Shown here piece by piece: positions 51,045-59,935 of a stretch of DNA of 64,000 bases. The stretch lies in contig JAWKXN010000002.1 in NCBI GenBank assembly GCA_041396965.1, forward strand, positions 1 through 64,000, given 5' to 3'. The notes beneath the pieces are model-generated. The model saw nothing but the letters and a program-made list of their open reading frames with translations. It was not told where the DNA came from and did not search any database. Position numbers and translations under genes: made by a program. The stretch's first letter is position 1. Every line of letters begins with the position of its first letter. This stretch comes from Rickettsiales bacterium. GTDB taxonomy: Bacteria > Pseudomonadota > Alphaproteobacteria > Rickettsiales > SXRF01.

Positions 51045-51057
51045 AACAACACTCTTT

Positions 51058-51393
51058 TTAAGATTTACTTTTTAACTTACGAGATGCCTTCTCATCCAAG
51101 CCAGAAATACCTTCCCTACGCTCCAATTCCTTCATAACATCAGCAACCTCAATGCCACCATCAGCGATTAGTAACAACCAGTGGAAAAGCATATCCGCGC
51201 TTTCGTCAATCAATTCCTCTCTATTGCCAGCTACCGCCGCTATTACGGTCTCAACTGATTCCTCACCAAATTTTTGGGCTATTTTGGCAGTGCCCTGCTT
51301 AAATCTTTTAGCTATATACGAAACATCAGGATCCGCCTTACGCCGCTCCCATACTGTCCTATAAAGTCTTTCAAGAATATCTACATTGCTCAT
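51058..51393 (-). CDS. hisE: Phosphoribosyl-ATP diphosphatase
   Basis: Second step of histidine synthesis. The 111-residue product has KIAQKFGEESVETVIAAV and ELIDESADMLFHWLLLIADGG, the all-alpha HisE metal-site motifs. It follows hisF by 2 nt, as in many alphaproteobacteria. Confidence 0.95.
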   Translation of the reverse strand: MSNVDILERLYRTVWERRKADPDVSYIAKRFKQGTAKIAQKFGEESVETVIAAVAGNREELIDESADMLFHWLLLIADGGIEVADVMKELERREGISGLDEKASRKLKSKS

Positions 51394-51395
51394 AG

Positions 51396-52229
51396 TCAGA
51401 TTCTTACCGCAATTCCATTTGCTTGCATAGATTTTTTTACTTGCTCAATGGTAAAAGTTCCAAAATGAAAAACCGAAGCGGCAAGTACCGCGTCCGCCAT
51501 TCCATCCTTTACCGCTTGCGAAAAATGCTCAAGACTACCTATTCCACCAGAAGCTATCACCGGAATTCGTACCGACTCCGAAATTATTTTGGTAAGCTCC
51601 AAATCAACACCCTGTTTTGTGCCATCTCTGTCCATAGAGGTAAGTAAAATCTCCCCCGCTCCCAGCTCTGCCATTTTCTTAGCCCAAACTACCGCGTTAA
51701 TACCAGTCCCCTTACGCCCACCATGAGTGAAAATTTTAAATTCCCCCGCTGCGAGCCTGCTGGCTCTCGCATGGGGAACAGCTGAAGGCTCAGCGGTCTG
51801 CTGACCACTACCACTATTTTCATTTTTAGTTCGCTTAGCGTCAATAGCGACCACAATACACTGCGAGCCAAATTTATCCGCCGCTTCCCTCACAAATTCT
51901 GGTCGCCTTACCGCTTCACTATTTATGGAAACCTTATCAGCTCCCGCAAGCAATAACTGCCTTATATCATCAATAGTACGCACACCACCACCAACAGTAA
52001 GCGGAATAAAACACTGCTCAGCGACCTGTGATACTATGTCGTAAAGAATACCTCTATTATCACTGGTCGCCGTAATATCTAAAAAACATAGCTCATCAGC
52101 CCCTTGCGCATCATAAAATTTCGCTTGCTCAACCGGATCGCCAGCGTCAATAAGATCAACAAAATTAACGCCCTTGACCACACGACCATCTTTTACGTCA
52201 AGACAGGGTATAATACGAGTTTTTAGCAT
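51396..52229 (-). CDS. hisF: Imidazole glycerol phosphate synthase HisF, with an in-frame insertion
   Basis: Cyclase subunit that works with HisH. The barrel motifs are intact: RIIPCLDVKDGRVVKGVNF, FLDITATSDNRG, LTVGGGVRTIDDIR, CIVVAIDAKR, THGGRKGTGI, VIASGGIGSLEH. At 277 residues it is about 20-25 longer than usual. The extra part follows AIDAKR and reads TKNENSGSGQQTAEPSAVP and onward before FKIFTHGG. The DNA of this insert contains an imperfect palindrome (51744-51776). The insert lies in a loop, so activity is probably kept. Confidence 0.95.
   Translation of the reverse strand: MLKTRIIPCLDVKDGRVVKGVNFVDLIDAGDPVEQAKFYDAQGADELCFLDITATSDNRGILYDIVSQVAEQCFIPLTVGGGVRTIDDIRQLLLAGADKVSINSEAVRRPEFVREAADKFGSQCIVVAIDAKRTKNENSGSGQQTAEPSAVPHARASRLAAGEFKIFTHGGRKGTGINAVVWAKKMAELGAGEILLTSMDRDGTKQGVDLELTKIISESVRIPVIASGGIGSLEHFSQAVKDGMADAVLAASVFHFGTFTIEQVKKSMQANGIAVRI
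51744..51776. repeat. Palindrome inserted in hisF coding sequence
   Basis: CCCCGCTGCGAGCC, loop TGCT, then GGCTCTCGCATGGGG: a stem of about 14 bp with one bulge, GC-rich in an AT-rich gene. The inserted segment is about 51735-51826. It resembles palindromic elements known inside Rickettsia genes in principle, but I cannot identify the family. Confidence 0.65.
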
Positions 52230-52245
52230 GACTTAACTCTAAACA

Positions 52246-53151
52246 TCAAGGCTTCCCACGAACAACCCTAGTTTTACAAACTAGGTCATGAATTGCTGTT
52301 TTTTCCTTAGTAAAAGCCAATATCAATATAGAAATAAAAGTATATACTATCACTATAATAATTACACCAGCTACCTTTGTTGCCATACTTTTTCTAAGGC
52401 TAATATTATTTTTCTTAAAATCCTTCTCTTCAGCGGTTAATGGCTGTTTATTTTTTTCCTTCATTTTAATCTGAAACAACCTACCTTGATCATCAAGTGA
52501 CAAATTCGGGTAATCAGACCTAGTTTCTGTCCACTCAAGAAACTCTTTCTCCTCCTTTGTTAAACCTATATCAGATTCCCTCTTCAACTTTATCGCTGAA
52601 AGACTCTCTTCTTCCTCATAACTAAACTTAATCTCATAGGTTAACATATATGAATCAGCAAATTTCCGCTCTTCGTCACTTAAAAGCACATTTTTATCCA
52701 ATTTTCCTCTTATCTCATCAGCAAACACTTTTTGCTCCGGAGATAATTCATGCAATTGAACAAACATCGCAGCCGGAATAATAACTAGAATAAGCGGATA
52801 ACAAATTACGTAGCGAGCAATAGCTCGCAACCAACCAATCCGACCTCCATCACTTGCACACACCACATATACACCCAATAACTGCTTACCCAAAGTAGCC
52901 TGTTTTGATGAGGAAAGAAAAACAACATAATATAATATATCAATAAAAATCATAACAAACGCTACTGCATTTTCATGTTCATCATTAAAGGAAGAAAGAC
53001 TACCCGTATCGGTAAATCCAAGAATGAGTGCGGCAAGACCTACAACGACTGCTAAAATCACAAAAGCTACATGAATAATAATCATGTCTACAATAACAGC
53101 TACAAACCTTCTCCAAAAAAGAGCTGGATTTCCCTGTGCCGCATAATTCAT
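52246..53151 (-). CDS. RDD-family membrane protein with a repeat insertion
   Basis: 301 residues. RDD core: FWRRFVAVIVDMIII (membrane helix about 16-46), second helix 63-82, QATLGKQLLGVYVV..GGRIGWLRAIARYV, a third helix region about 113-132, and a last helix about 260-281 with the closing AIHDLVCKTRVV. Between residues 135 and 250 lies an inserted charged region with six repeats of about 20 residues, each starting with a L(S/T)xEE-like motif at 136, 157, 176, 197, 217 and 238. The gene sits in the his operon between hisA and hisF. Function unknown. Confidence 0.85.
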   Translation of the reverse strand: MNYAAQGNPALFWRRFVAVIVDMIIIHVAFVILAVVVGLAALILGFTDTGSLSSFNDEHENAVAFVMIFIDILYYVVFLSSSKQATLGKQLLGVYVVCASDGGRIGWLRAIARYVICYPLILVIIPAAMFVQLHELSPEQKVFADEIRGKLDKNVLLSDEERKFADSYMLTYEIKFSYEEEESLSAIKLKRESDIGLTKEEKEFLEWTETRSDYPNLSLDDQGRLFQIKMKEKNKQPLTAEEKDFKKNNISLRKSMATKVAGVIIIVIVYTFISILILAFTKEKTAIHDLVCKTRVVRGKP

Positions 53152-53155
53152 AATC

Positions 53156-53887
53156 CTATTTCCTTTCTACTATTAGTTCCAAAGCTTCTTTCGCTTTTAT
53201 CGCACCATCATATAAAGCACGACCAATAATCACACCCTCCACACCTGAATTTTCAGACTCCTTATAAGCCTTTATATCTTCCAAACCACTCACCCCACCG
53301 GACGCTATCACTGGACTGGTTATTGATTCCGCGAACTCCACCGTCTCTGAGATATTAGCCCCCTGCATCGCCCCATCACGATTAATGTCCGTATAAATAA
53401 TGGCGGCAACCCCCGCATCCTCAAAGCGCCTAGCAAGCTCAACCGCCTGCATATCAGAAACATTCGCCCAACCAGAAACCGCGACTTTTCCATCCACCGC
53501 GTCAATACCAACAGCGACCTGCGCTGGAAACAAACGACAAGCCTCCTTAACCAAAACCGGATTTTTAAGAGCGGCAGTGCCAAGTATTACTCTGGATACT
53601 CCGCAATTAAGCCAAGTATCTATCATCTCAAGACTACGTATACCGCCGCCAAGCTGCACCTGCATTTTTACCCGTCCCAGAATTTCCTTAACAGCCGACT
53701 CATTTACCGGCTTTCCCGCGAACGCTCCATTTAAGTCAACAATGTGCAGCCATGAGAATCCATCATTTTCAAAAGCCGCCGCCTGATCCGCCGGCGAGTC
53801 CGAAAATACGGTCGCTTTTTCCATATCACCACGCAGCAAACGAACACATTTGCCATCTTTCAAATCAATCGCCGGATATAAAATCAT
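53156..53887 (-). CDS. hisA: Phosphoribosylformimino-AICAR-P isomerase HisA
   Basis: Histidine synthesis isomerase. 243-residue barrel: ILYPAIDLKDGKCVRLLRGD, LHIVDLNGAFAGKP, QLGGGIRS, VAVGIDAVDGKVAVSGW, YTDINRDGAMQG, VIASGGVSGLED. Normal length. The RDD gene begins 4 nt after it. Confidence 0.96.
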   Translation of the reverse strand: MILYPAIDLKDGKCVRLLRGDMEKATVFSDSPADQAAAFENDGFSWLHIVDLNGAFAGKPVNESAVKEILGRVKMQVQLGGGIRSLEMIDTWLNCGVSRVILGTAALKNPVLVKEACRLFPAQVAVGIDAVDGKVAVSGWANVSDMQAVELARRFEDAGVAAIIYTDINRDGAMQGANISETVEFAESITSPVIASGGVSGLEDIKAYKESENSGVEGVIIGRALYDGAIKAKEALELIVERK

Positions 53888-53938
53888 ACTAAATCTAGCC
53901 TTCTTATTATATATTTATACTCAATCTGAATAAAAATA

Positions 53939-54634
53939 TTACGTATAATATTCTTTAATCATTCTATCATTATAAGCGATAAGATTAGGTAATTTCTCAG
54001 CGAAATCCCTAATCTCAGTTATAAATTCCTTGCATAACACACCACTTACAAAAGCAAACACCGTAGCGTCAGCGGCACAAACCGAATCTCCCATCAAATA
54101 TTTATTGTCACCGATAATATCAGACAAAGCCTGCAAATCACGCTGGGCTAATTTTTCTCTTTCAGCTAACGAATGCCGTCCCATCCCTTGAGCGTTAAGG
54201 GTCTTCATAACTTTTTTTCTAACCATGTTTTTAATGAAAGGACGAACTAACGCTGGAACTCCTCCGAAAAAACGCTTTGCTATCTTTTCGAAATTTTCTG
54301 CTCTACCCCATCTGGCGTCAAGAACCGTAAAATATAAATTATCCTCCAGCATTTTTTCTACTGCCCAAGCCACAGATTTTTGTTTATCCGACAGCCCATC
54401 ACCAAAATTAACCGAATATTTTTCCTCTAAATAAAATCTTATAAATGTTGAGTCGGATATTATAACCCCACCATCATCTATATAAGGCAACTTACCTTTT
54501 GGAGCCTTAGAGAATCCACTAACGTCAATTTCATAATCAATATTCGCTATTTTTAAGAGCAATTCCACCTTGGTTACAAAAGGACTAGCGTCAGGCAATC
54601 CAAAAGCTTCTCCAAACCCATATAATTTTATCAT
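53939..54634 (-). CDS. Glutathione S-transferase-like protein (FAXC/metaxin type)
   Basis: 231 residues. N-terminal thioredoxin-like domain (LPDASPFVTKVELLLKIANIDYE, LPYIDDGGVIISDS) and a helical C-terminal domain (KYLMGDSVCAADATVFAFV). The order fits GST proteins of the FAXC-like group. It lies within the his cluster, between the GNAT gene and hisA. Substrate unknown. Confidence 0.8.
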   Translation of the reverse strand: MIKLYGFGEAFGLPDASPFVTKVELLLKIANIDYEIDVSGFSKAPKGKLPYIDDGGVIISDSTFIRFYLEEKYSVNFGDGLSDKQKSVAWAVEKMLEDNLYFTVLDARWGRAENFEKIAKRFFGGVPALVRPFIKNMVRKKVMKTLNAQGMGRHSLAEREKLAQRDLQALSDIIGDNKYLMGDSVCAADATVFAFVSGVLCKEFITEIRDFAEKLPNLIAYNDRMIKEYYT

Positions 54635-54673
54635 AACTGCTCCTAATTATATAAATTATACTATAGATTACGC

Positions 54674-55225
54674 TTAAATAAGCGAGGTAAGAGGATCTAC
54701 ATTTTTATAATAAAAACGCCCAGAGATCATTCTAGCGTTCACGAATTCATAATAAGGCAGAGTTCCCCAATATATATATCCATGTTCTTCATATAGCTTT
54801 ATCGCCCTTTCCTGAGTATCACGCACACTAAGCTTAATCACAGAAAACCCCTGTATTCTCGCTTCTTTTTCCGCTGCCTCAAGCAGCATTTTAGCCAACC
54901 CATGCCCCCTTGCCCATGTAGCGACAAAATGCGCTTCTATAGTAGCGCAAAAGGAAGAAGTTTCCTTGCTAATACCCGGTTTTAATATCTGCACACTACC
55001 AGCGAGCGTCCCATCCAACCTTGCTACAAACAAAACCCTATCAGGCACTATAAGAACGCCACGCCAATAAGATTCCAACACATCTTTTCCCGGTGGAATA
55101 ACCCAGTTAAACCCAATACCATCACGTATAGCATCTTCCGTAGCCGAGCATAACTCATCTAAATCCGCATGACGAAATTCATTAATTTTTTCAACACGAA
55201 CAGTCGCGGTACTAGCAGCAAGCAT
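54674..55225 (-). CDS. GNAT-family acetyltransferase
   Basis: 183 residues with the acetyl-CoA site ATWARGHGLAKMLLEAAE (R/Q-x-x-G-x-G/A) and following strands EARIQGFSVIKLSVR and KLYEEHGYIYWG. Substrate unknown. Its first base overlaps the last base of hisH, so it is translated with the his genes. Confidence 0.85.
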   Translation of the reverse strand: MLAASTATVRVEKINEFRHADLDELCSATEDAIRDGIGFNWVIPPGKDVLESYWRGVLIVPDRVLFVARLDGTLAGSVQILKPGISKETSSFCATIEAHFVATWARGHGLAKMLLEAAEKEARIQGFSVIKLSVRDTQERAIKLYEEHGYIYWGTLPYYEFVNARMISGRFYYKNVDPLTSLI

Positions 55226-55857
55226 TATAACCTCATAAAATTTTCTAAAATACTAAGCCCCACCCTCTGACTTTTCTCAGGATGGAACTGTACTCCAAAT
55301 ATATTATCACTTCCAACAACACCGGCTATATCTATACCATGTCTGCTTACAGCGAGCAATTTGCTCCTATCCTTTACTAACGCATGATAGCTATGGGTGA
55401 AATAGACATGACTCCCTTCATCAACGCCTGATAAAATAGGTGAGTCACCCTCTATCCTAAGCTCATTCCACCCCATATGTGGTATTTTTATATTTGATAA
55501 CTCACCACGCGCGCTATCGGCGATCGGCACTACCTCACCCTTAATCCAACCAAGTCCTTCGCACTCACCATGCTCATACCCTCGCTCAAACAATAGCTGC
55601 ATACCGACACACACACCAAGAAACATTTTTTTCCTTACGACAACCTGCTCACGTAAAACGTCTAACATACCGGGAATCCTAGAAAGCCCACCCATACAGT
55701 CAGCGAAAGCGCCAACACCCGGTAAAATTATATGGCTTGCTCCTTTAAGAGATGAAACATCAGAACTTATTGTGACACCAGCCCCCACATGCTCAAAAGC
55801 TTTCGCCACCGACCGTATATTTCCTGAACCATAATCAATGATAACAACAGACGGCAT
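55225..55857 (-). CDS. hisH: Imidazole glycerol phosphate synthase HisH
   Basis: Glutaminase subunit of the HisF-HisH enzyme. 210 residues: IIDYGSGNIRSVAKAFEHVGA, ILPGVGAFADCM, nucleophile LGVCVGMQLLFERG, and GVQFHPEKSQ with the His/Glu of the triad. It follows a DUF2628 gene by 4 nt. Confidence 0.96.
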   Translation of the reverse strand: MPSVVIIDYGSGNIRSVAKAFEHVGAGVTISSDVSSLKGASHIILPGVGAFADCMGGLSRIPGMLDVLREQVVVRKKMFLGVCVGMQLLFERGYEHGECEGLGWIKGEVVPIADSARGELSNIKIPHMGWNELRIEGDSPILSGVDEGSHVYFTHSYHALVKDRSKLLAVSRHGIDIAGVVGSDNIFGVQFHPEKSQRVGLSILENFMRL

Positions 55858-55861
55858 ATTA

Positions 55862-56254
55862 TCAGGACACTGTTATATTCTCAAAATAGCGTTGCTGAGC
55901 GGCAATCTCATCACTACTTACCACCACATCGGACAATATATACCCTTTGCGACTAAGCCTATAACGCTGTATATCACCAGCCCAGCTACCAATAGCGAAA
56001 TTAAACCCAAGATTTATAAACCCTATGCTTACCTCATTCATATAGCCAGTCTCTGACACCACCGTAAGGATAATGGTAAAAACCATTATTAAAAAAAACT
56101 CCAGCCACATACGGTTATATAACGCCCAAATTGGCGCGACAACAAACGCCAAAAAATTGAACCCTTCACGAATAAAAACCGCGTTTTCAACCGACCTATT
56201 ATGTGACGGATCAATATGTACGGTATAAATATTGGTTTTTGAGAATAATGACAT
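55862..56254 (-). CDS. DUF2628 small membrane protein
   Basis: 130 residues with FIREGFNFLAFVVAPIWALYNRMWLEFFLIMV, the DUF2628 core, and two or three hydrophobic helices (about 30-62 and 75-92). DUF2628 genes commonly lie between hisB and hisH in alphaproteobacteria. No known activity. Its first base overlaps the hisB stop. Confidence 0.86.
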   Translation of the reverse strand: MSLFSKTNIYTVHIDPSHNRSVENAVFIREGFNFLAFVVAPIWALYNRMWLEFFLIMVFTIILTVVSETGYMNEVSIGFINLGFNFAIGSWAGDIQRYRLSRKGYILSDVVVSSDEIAAQQRYFENITVS

Positions 56255-56853
56255 TAAAGTGTTCCTCCCAGTGTTCCTTTAGTAGATGGAATCTCATCAG
56301 CTTTACGTGAATCTATCGCTATCGCCTGCCTAAGCGATCTCGCTAAAGCCTTATAGCATGACTCCACTATATGATGGTTATTCCGACCATACTCATTTTT
56401 AACATGTAAAGTGGCCCCCGCCGCGAAAGCAAAGGCCTGAAACCATTCTCTAAATAATTCTGTATCCATCTCTCCAAGCTTAGGAGTAGAAAAATCAACA
56501 TTCCAGACAAAATACGGTCTTCCCGAAAGGTCAATCACCACATGAGATAGCGTCTCATCCATCGGAATAGTCGCTGCTCCATAGCGCACGATGCCTTTAC
56601 GCTCACCAAGAGCTTTAGCGAAAGCCTCACCTATAGCTATTCCCGTATCTTCTGTGGTATGGTGGTAGTCAATATGTAAATCACCTTTTGCCTCTAGCTT
56701 AATGTCAATAAGACTGTGACGTGACAATTGTTCAAGCATATGATCAAGAAAACCAATACCAGTGGAAACCTCGTAAACCCCGCTACCATCTAGGTTAAGT
56801 TCAACTTTCACTTCAGTCTCTTTTGTTTTTCTTTCATTAATCGCCTTACGCAT
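56254..56853 (-). CDS. hisB: Imidazoleglycerol-phosphate dehydratase
   Basis: 199 residues with GIGFLDHMLEQLSRHSLID, HHTTEDTGIAIGEA and the second metal motif NNHHIVESCYKALARSLR. Monofunctional HisB without the phosphatase domain. It is the first gene of hisB-DUF2628-hisH-GNAT-GST-hisA-RDD-hisF-hisE-HIT. Confidence 0.97.
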   Translation of the reverse strand: MRKAINERKTKETEVKVELNLDGSGVYEVSTGIGFLDHMLEQLSRHSLIDIKLEAKGDLHIDYHHTTEDTGIAIGEAFAKALGERKGIVRYGAATIPMDETLSHVVIDLSGRPYFVWNVDFSTPKLGEMDTELFREWFQAFAFAAGATLHVKNEYGRNNHHIVESCYKALARSLRQAIAIDSRKADEIPSTKGTLGGTL

Positions 56854-56987
56854 ATTATCTCTTTATCTACTCTTTACTATATTGACTTCTAACTAATTAC
56901 TAAATTCCATAAAGTTTAACAAAGTTAGCGACTATTACAAGGAATAACTTGCTGGATAAATAACAACTTAAATGCTAACAACAGCCC

Positions 56988-57899
56988 ATGCGCCATTTTA
57001 TTGAAACCCATTTCGGCTTTGTGCTGCTGACTGCCTGCGTGGTTGGGCTAATGACCCCAGCACTAGCCAACCTTCCCGACTATTCCGCCTCTATTACCTT
57101 AGCACTGCTTACCTATTCATCCTGCTTTAAGCTGAAAGACGGCGGATTTAGAGAAATAAACTGGACAAACATCATAACCTTCTACATCTCCCGTTACGTT
57201 ATTCTTCCCGTCATATTATTTTTTACTACCAACTCTTTATTCCCAAGCTATGCCGCAGGGGTCTTTTTACTAGCCTTATTGCCCACCGCCGTCTCCAGCC
57301 CCGCATTTTCACATATGTTCGGCGGCAGGGTATCCCCATCCTTTGCTATAGTCATCATCAGCACCTTGCTCGCGCCACTCTTGATTCCCATCCTGTGTTC
57401 ATGGCTATTAAGTAATAAGGTAGTCCCTTCGCCAGAACCATTATTTCGCACTCTAGCGTTCTGCGTTTTCATTCCCATTGTTATTTACATTTTTACTAGA
57501 AAACACAAGCAGTTAGAGGTTACAATATATAATAACATCAAACTAATTTCCATTATCTTAGTGTTTTTTATCATCGCCTTTGTTGTCTCAAAGCAACGAG
57601 ATTTCATACTTGCCGACACTACGGATTTACTTACTCCTCTTCTCTTAACCTTTTCATGTTTCTTCATATTTTTGATATTTGGATGGATGTTTACCAAAAA
57701 TCAAAACCGAGAAACTCGGATAAGCATTACCACCTGCTCCATGTTTAACAACGTAGCTCTCGGTGTCAGCATCGCCCTGCTCCATTTCCCACAGGATGTC
57801 ATACTATTCGTCGCAATTGGTGAGGCGGTATGGGCAACGCTCCCAATAATATTCCGCTGGTTTTTGAACAGCGGAACTGATAAAAAAGCCGAATCATGA
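56988..57899 (+). CDS. Sodium/organic-anion transporter, BASS family
   Basis: 303 residues with nine or ten hydrophobic segments across the whole length and the motif CSMFNNVALGVSIALLHF near residues 252-269, which resembles the crossover region of bile acid:sodium symporter relatives. A glycine-poor, atypical member, so the family call is moderate. It overlaps ctaG by 4 nt, replacing the ctaB/ctaD genes often found upstream of ctaG. Confidence 0.65.
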   Translation: MRHFIETHFGFVLLTACVVGLMTPALANLPDYSASITLALLTYSSCFKLKDGGFREINWTNIITFYISRYVILPVILFFTTNSLFPSYAAGVFLLALLPTAVSSPAFSHMFGGRVSPSFAIVIISTLLAPLLIPILCSWLLSNKVVPSPEPLFRTLAFCVFIPIVIYIFTRKHKQLEVTIYNNIKLISIILVFFIIAFVVSKQRDFILADTTDLLTPLLLTFSCFFIFLIFGWMFTKNQNRETRISITTCSMFNNVALGVSIALLHFPQDVILFVAIGEAVWATLPIIFRWFLNSGTDKKAES

Positions 57900-58417
57900 A
57901 TAAAAACACAAAAATAGCCGGAAGCCTTGTTATGCTAGTAGCTGGTATGACCATGCTCTCATTCGCCGCTGTACCCTTATACCGGATTTTCTGTAGTGTC
58001 ACTGGCTATGGCGGCACAACCAAAGAAGCGACTAAACTCCCAGATAAAGTGTATGATAGAGTTATAAAAATTGAGTTTAACGCTGATATTGACCAAAAGC
58101 TTAACTGGCGATTCAAACCGGGTGAGCGCTTCCACAACGTGCGTGTCGGCGAACAAGCCCTTACTTTCTTTGTAGCTCAAAACCTTGAAAACACCTCCTC
58201 AAAAGGAAGAGCTATCTATAATGTTGTTCCATTCAAGGCTGGCTCTTATTTTAACAAAATAGAATGTTTTTGTTTTAGCGAGCAAACCTTAGAGCCTAAC
58301 CAAAAAGTTAATATGCCAGTATCATTCTTCATAGATCCAGAAATACTTAACGATCCAGATATGGACGATGTTAATACAATCACCCTGTCTTACAGCTTTT
58401 TTCCCGCGAAAGACTGA
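57896..58417 (+). CDS. ctaG: Cytochrome c oxidase assembly protein CtaG/Cox11
   Basis: Delivers copper to the CuB site of cytochrome oxidase. 173 residues with one N-terminal membrane helix (about 9-27), PLYRIFCSVTGYGGTT with Cys33, and the copper site ECFCF with Cys124 and Cys126. Normal length. Its ATG overlaps the transporter stop. Confidence 0.95.
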   Translation: MNKNTKIAGSLVMLVAGMTMLSFAAVPLYRIFCSVTGYGGTTKEATKLPDKVYDRVIKIEFNADIDQKLNWRFKPGERFHNVRVGEQALTFFVAQNLENTSSKGRAIYNVVPFKAGSYFNKIECFCFSEQTLEPNQKVNMPVSFFIDPEILNDPDMDDVNTITLSYSFFPAKD

Positions 58418-58526
58418 TAAGAGTGGTATTTTTTTGCTAAAATAATGATTTTTTTCATGACAAACCGGATAATACGGAATAATAATCTGCTAAGTTGTTC
58501 AGTGTTAACATAAAAAAGAGTTCAAT

Positions 58527-59507
58527 ATGTCACAAACCGATAATCATCAAGCTGGTCATCAATTTCATCTAGTAAATCCTAGCCCATGGCCGATAATAGC
58601 GGCATTCTCACTGCTAGGTGTTATGTTTGGTGGGGTTATGTATATGCACGGAAAATCTGGCGGAGACATACTAATTCTAGTGGGTCTTTCCTCCCTTCTT
58701 TATACGGCTTTCGCTTGGTGGCGAGATGTTATCAAAGAAGGAATCACCGACAAGGCTCACACTGGCGTGGTAATGAAAGGTCTACGTTATGGCATGGCAT
58801 TGTTTATCCTATCAGAAGTAGTATTTTTCGCGGCTTTCTTTTGGTCGTTCTTCAACGCCAGTACGTTACCCAAATTACCGCTAGAGGAAACATGGGCGAT
58901 AGCGGCTGGAACATGGCCACCTGCTGGAATCAAAGAATTTGATCCTTTGCACTTGCCTCTGCTTAATACATTGATCTTACTTCTTTCAGGAACCACCGTG
59001 ACTTGGGCGCATTATGGCGTTCTAAAAGGTGATAATAAAACCACGATAACTGCCTTATGGTACACAGTGGTACTTGGAGCGGCTTTCACTTGTTTACAGG
59101 CTTACGAGTATAGTCATGCCGCTTTCGGATTTAAGGATGGTGTTTACGCCTCAAATTTCTATATGGCTACCGGCTTTCACGGTTTCCATGTTCTTATTGG
59201 CACTATATTTTTGGCGGTATGTTTAGTTAGGGCTTATAAAGGACAATTCTCAGCTGAACATCATCTAGGGTTTGAGTTCGCTGCTTGGTATTGGCATTTC
59301 GTTGACGTAGTGTGGCTATTTCTGTTCGTATTCGTGTATCTGGATTTTGCTAATGTAGCTATGCCACTACTTACCGCAATATTCTCGGTAACTGGTTTAC
59401 TGACAATTCTTGCCGTATCAATAATAGCTGTCGCTATAACAGCTTATAGCATACTTAAATGTGGCAAGAAATCAGCTGCTCCTAGACCAAAAGTCCGTAA
59501 TCATTAA
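58527..59507 (+). CDS. ctaE: Cytochrome c oxidase subunit III with a C-terminal extension
   Basis: Subunit III of the aa3-type oxidase. The seven-helix core is complete: HLVNPSPWPIIAAF at the start, SEVVFFAAFFWSFF, TGFHGFHVLIGT, and WYWHFVDVVWLFLFVFVYL (about 250-272). After the usual end there are about 55 more residues with another hydrophobic helix (about 280-306) and a basic tail. The reading frame is unbroken. Subunits I and II are not in the window. Confidence 0.95.
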   Translation: MSQTDNHQAGHQFHLVNPSPWPIIAAFSLLGVMFGGVMYMHGKSGGDILILVGLSSLLYTAFAWWRDVIKEGITDKAHTGVVMKGLRYGMALFILSEVVFFAAFFWSFFNASTLPKLPLEETWAIAAGTWPPAGIKEFDPLHLPLLNTLILLLSGTTVTWAHYGVLKGDNKTTITALWYTVVLGAAFTCLQAYEYSHAAFGFKDGVYASNFYMATGFHGFHVLIGTIFLAVCLVRAYKGQFSAEHHLGFEFAAWYWHFVDVVWLFLFVFVYLDFANVAMPLLTAIFSVTGLLTILAVSIIAVAITAYSILKCGKKSAAPRPKVRNH

Positions 59508-59517
59508 TATATTTGTT

Positions 59518-59886
59518 TTGTCTAAAAACAAAATACGCGAAAAAGCTAATTACGTATCACTCAAACCTCGTTGCCCACGTTGCGATAGGACTTGTTTGTT
59601 TAACGGTTTATTTTCCATACGTAAAAACTGTCCAGTATGTGGATTAGACATAAGTGAATATGACGATGGCGATTACCCGATATTTTTTACTATCGTAACA
59701 GTATTAATACTGGATATGATGTTCACTGTAGTCATAGGTCTCATTTTTGGCTTCCAGCTATACATGTATATAATATTATGGCTTATAATCTCCACGATAG
59801 ATTCCATAGCGCTAATCCGCGTAGTGAAAGCGGCGATAATAACTATGCGCTATGATTTCAAACAGGAAGAAGAAGAAACTATATGA
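59518..59886 (+). CDS. DUF983 membrane protein
   Basis: About 123 residues from the chosen TTG. Zinc-ribbon-like CPRC and CPVC, then two membrane helices (about 55-78 and 82-105 of this form). DUF983 genes usually follow ctaE, as here. The start is uncertain: no ribosome site precedes TTG 59518, and a GTG at 59461 inside ctaE is in frame. Confidence 0.78.
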   Translation: MSKNKIREKANYVSLKPRCPRCDRTCLFNGLFSIRKNCPVCGLDISEYDDGDYPIFFTIVTVLILDMMFTVVIGLIFGFQLYMYIILWLIISTIDSIALIRVVKAAIITMRYDFKQEEEETI

Positions 59887-59935
59887 GTCTAAGGAAAGAG
59901 TGGGGAAAAGTAAATTCAAGTGACTATAGACTCAT
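59883..59935. repeat. Long-loop inverted repeat between convergent genes
   Basis: ATGAGTCTA (59883-59891) and TAGACTCAT (59927-59935) are exact complements, 35 nt apart. It spans the DUF983 stop and the rsmA 3' end. It may help end transcription in both directions; there is no T-run. Confidence 0.35.
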
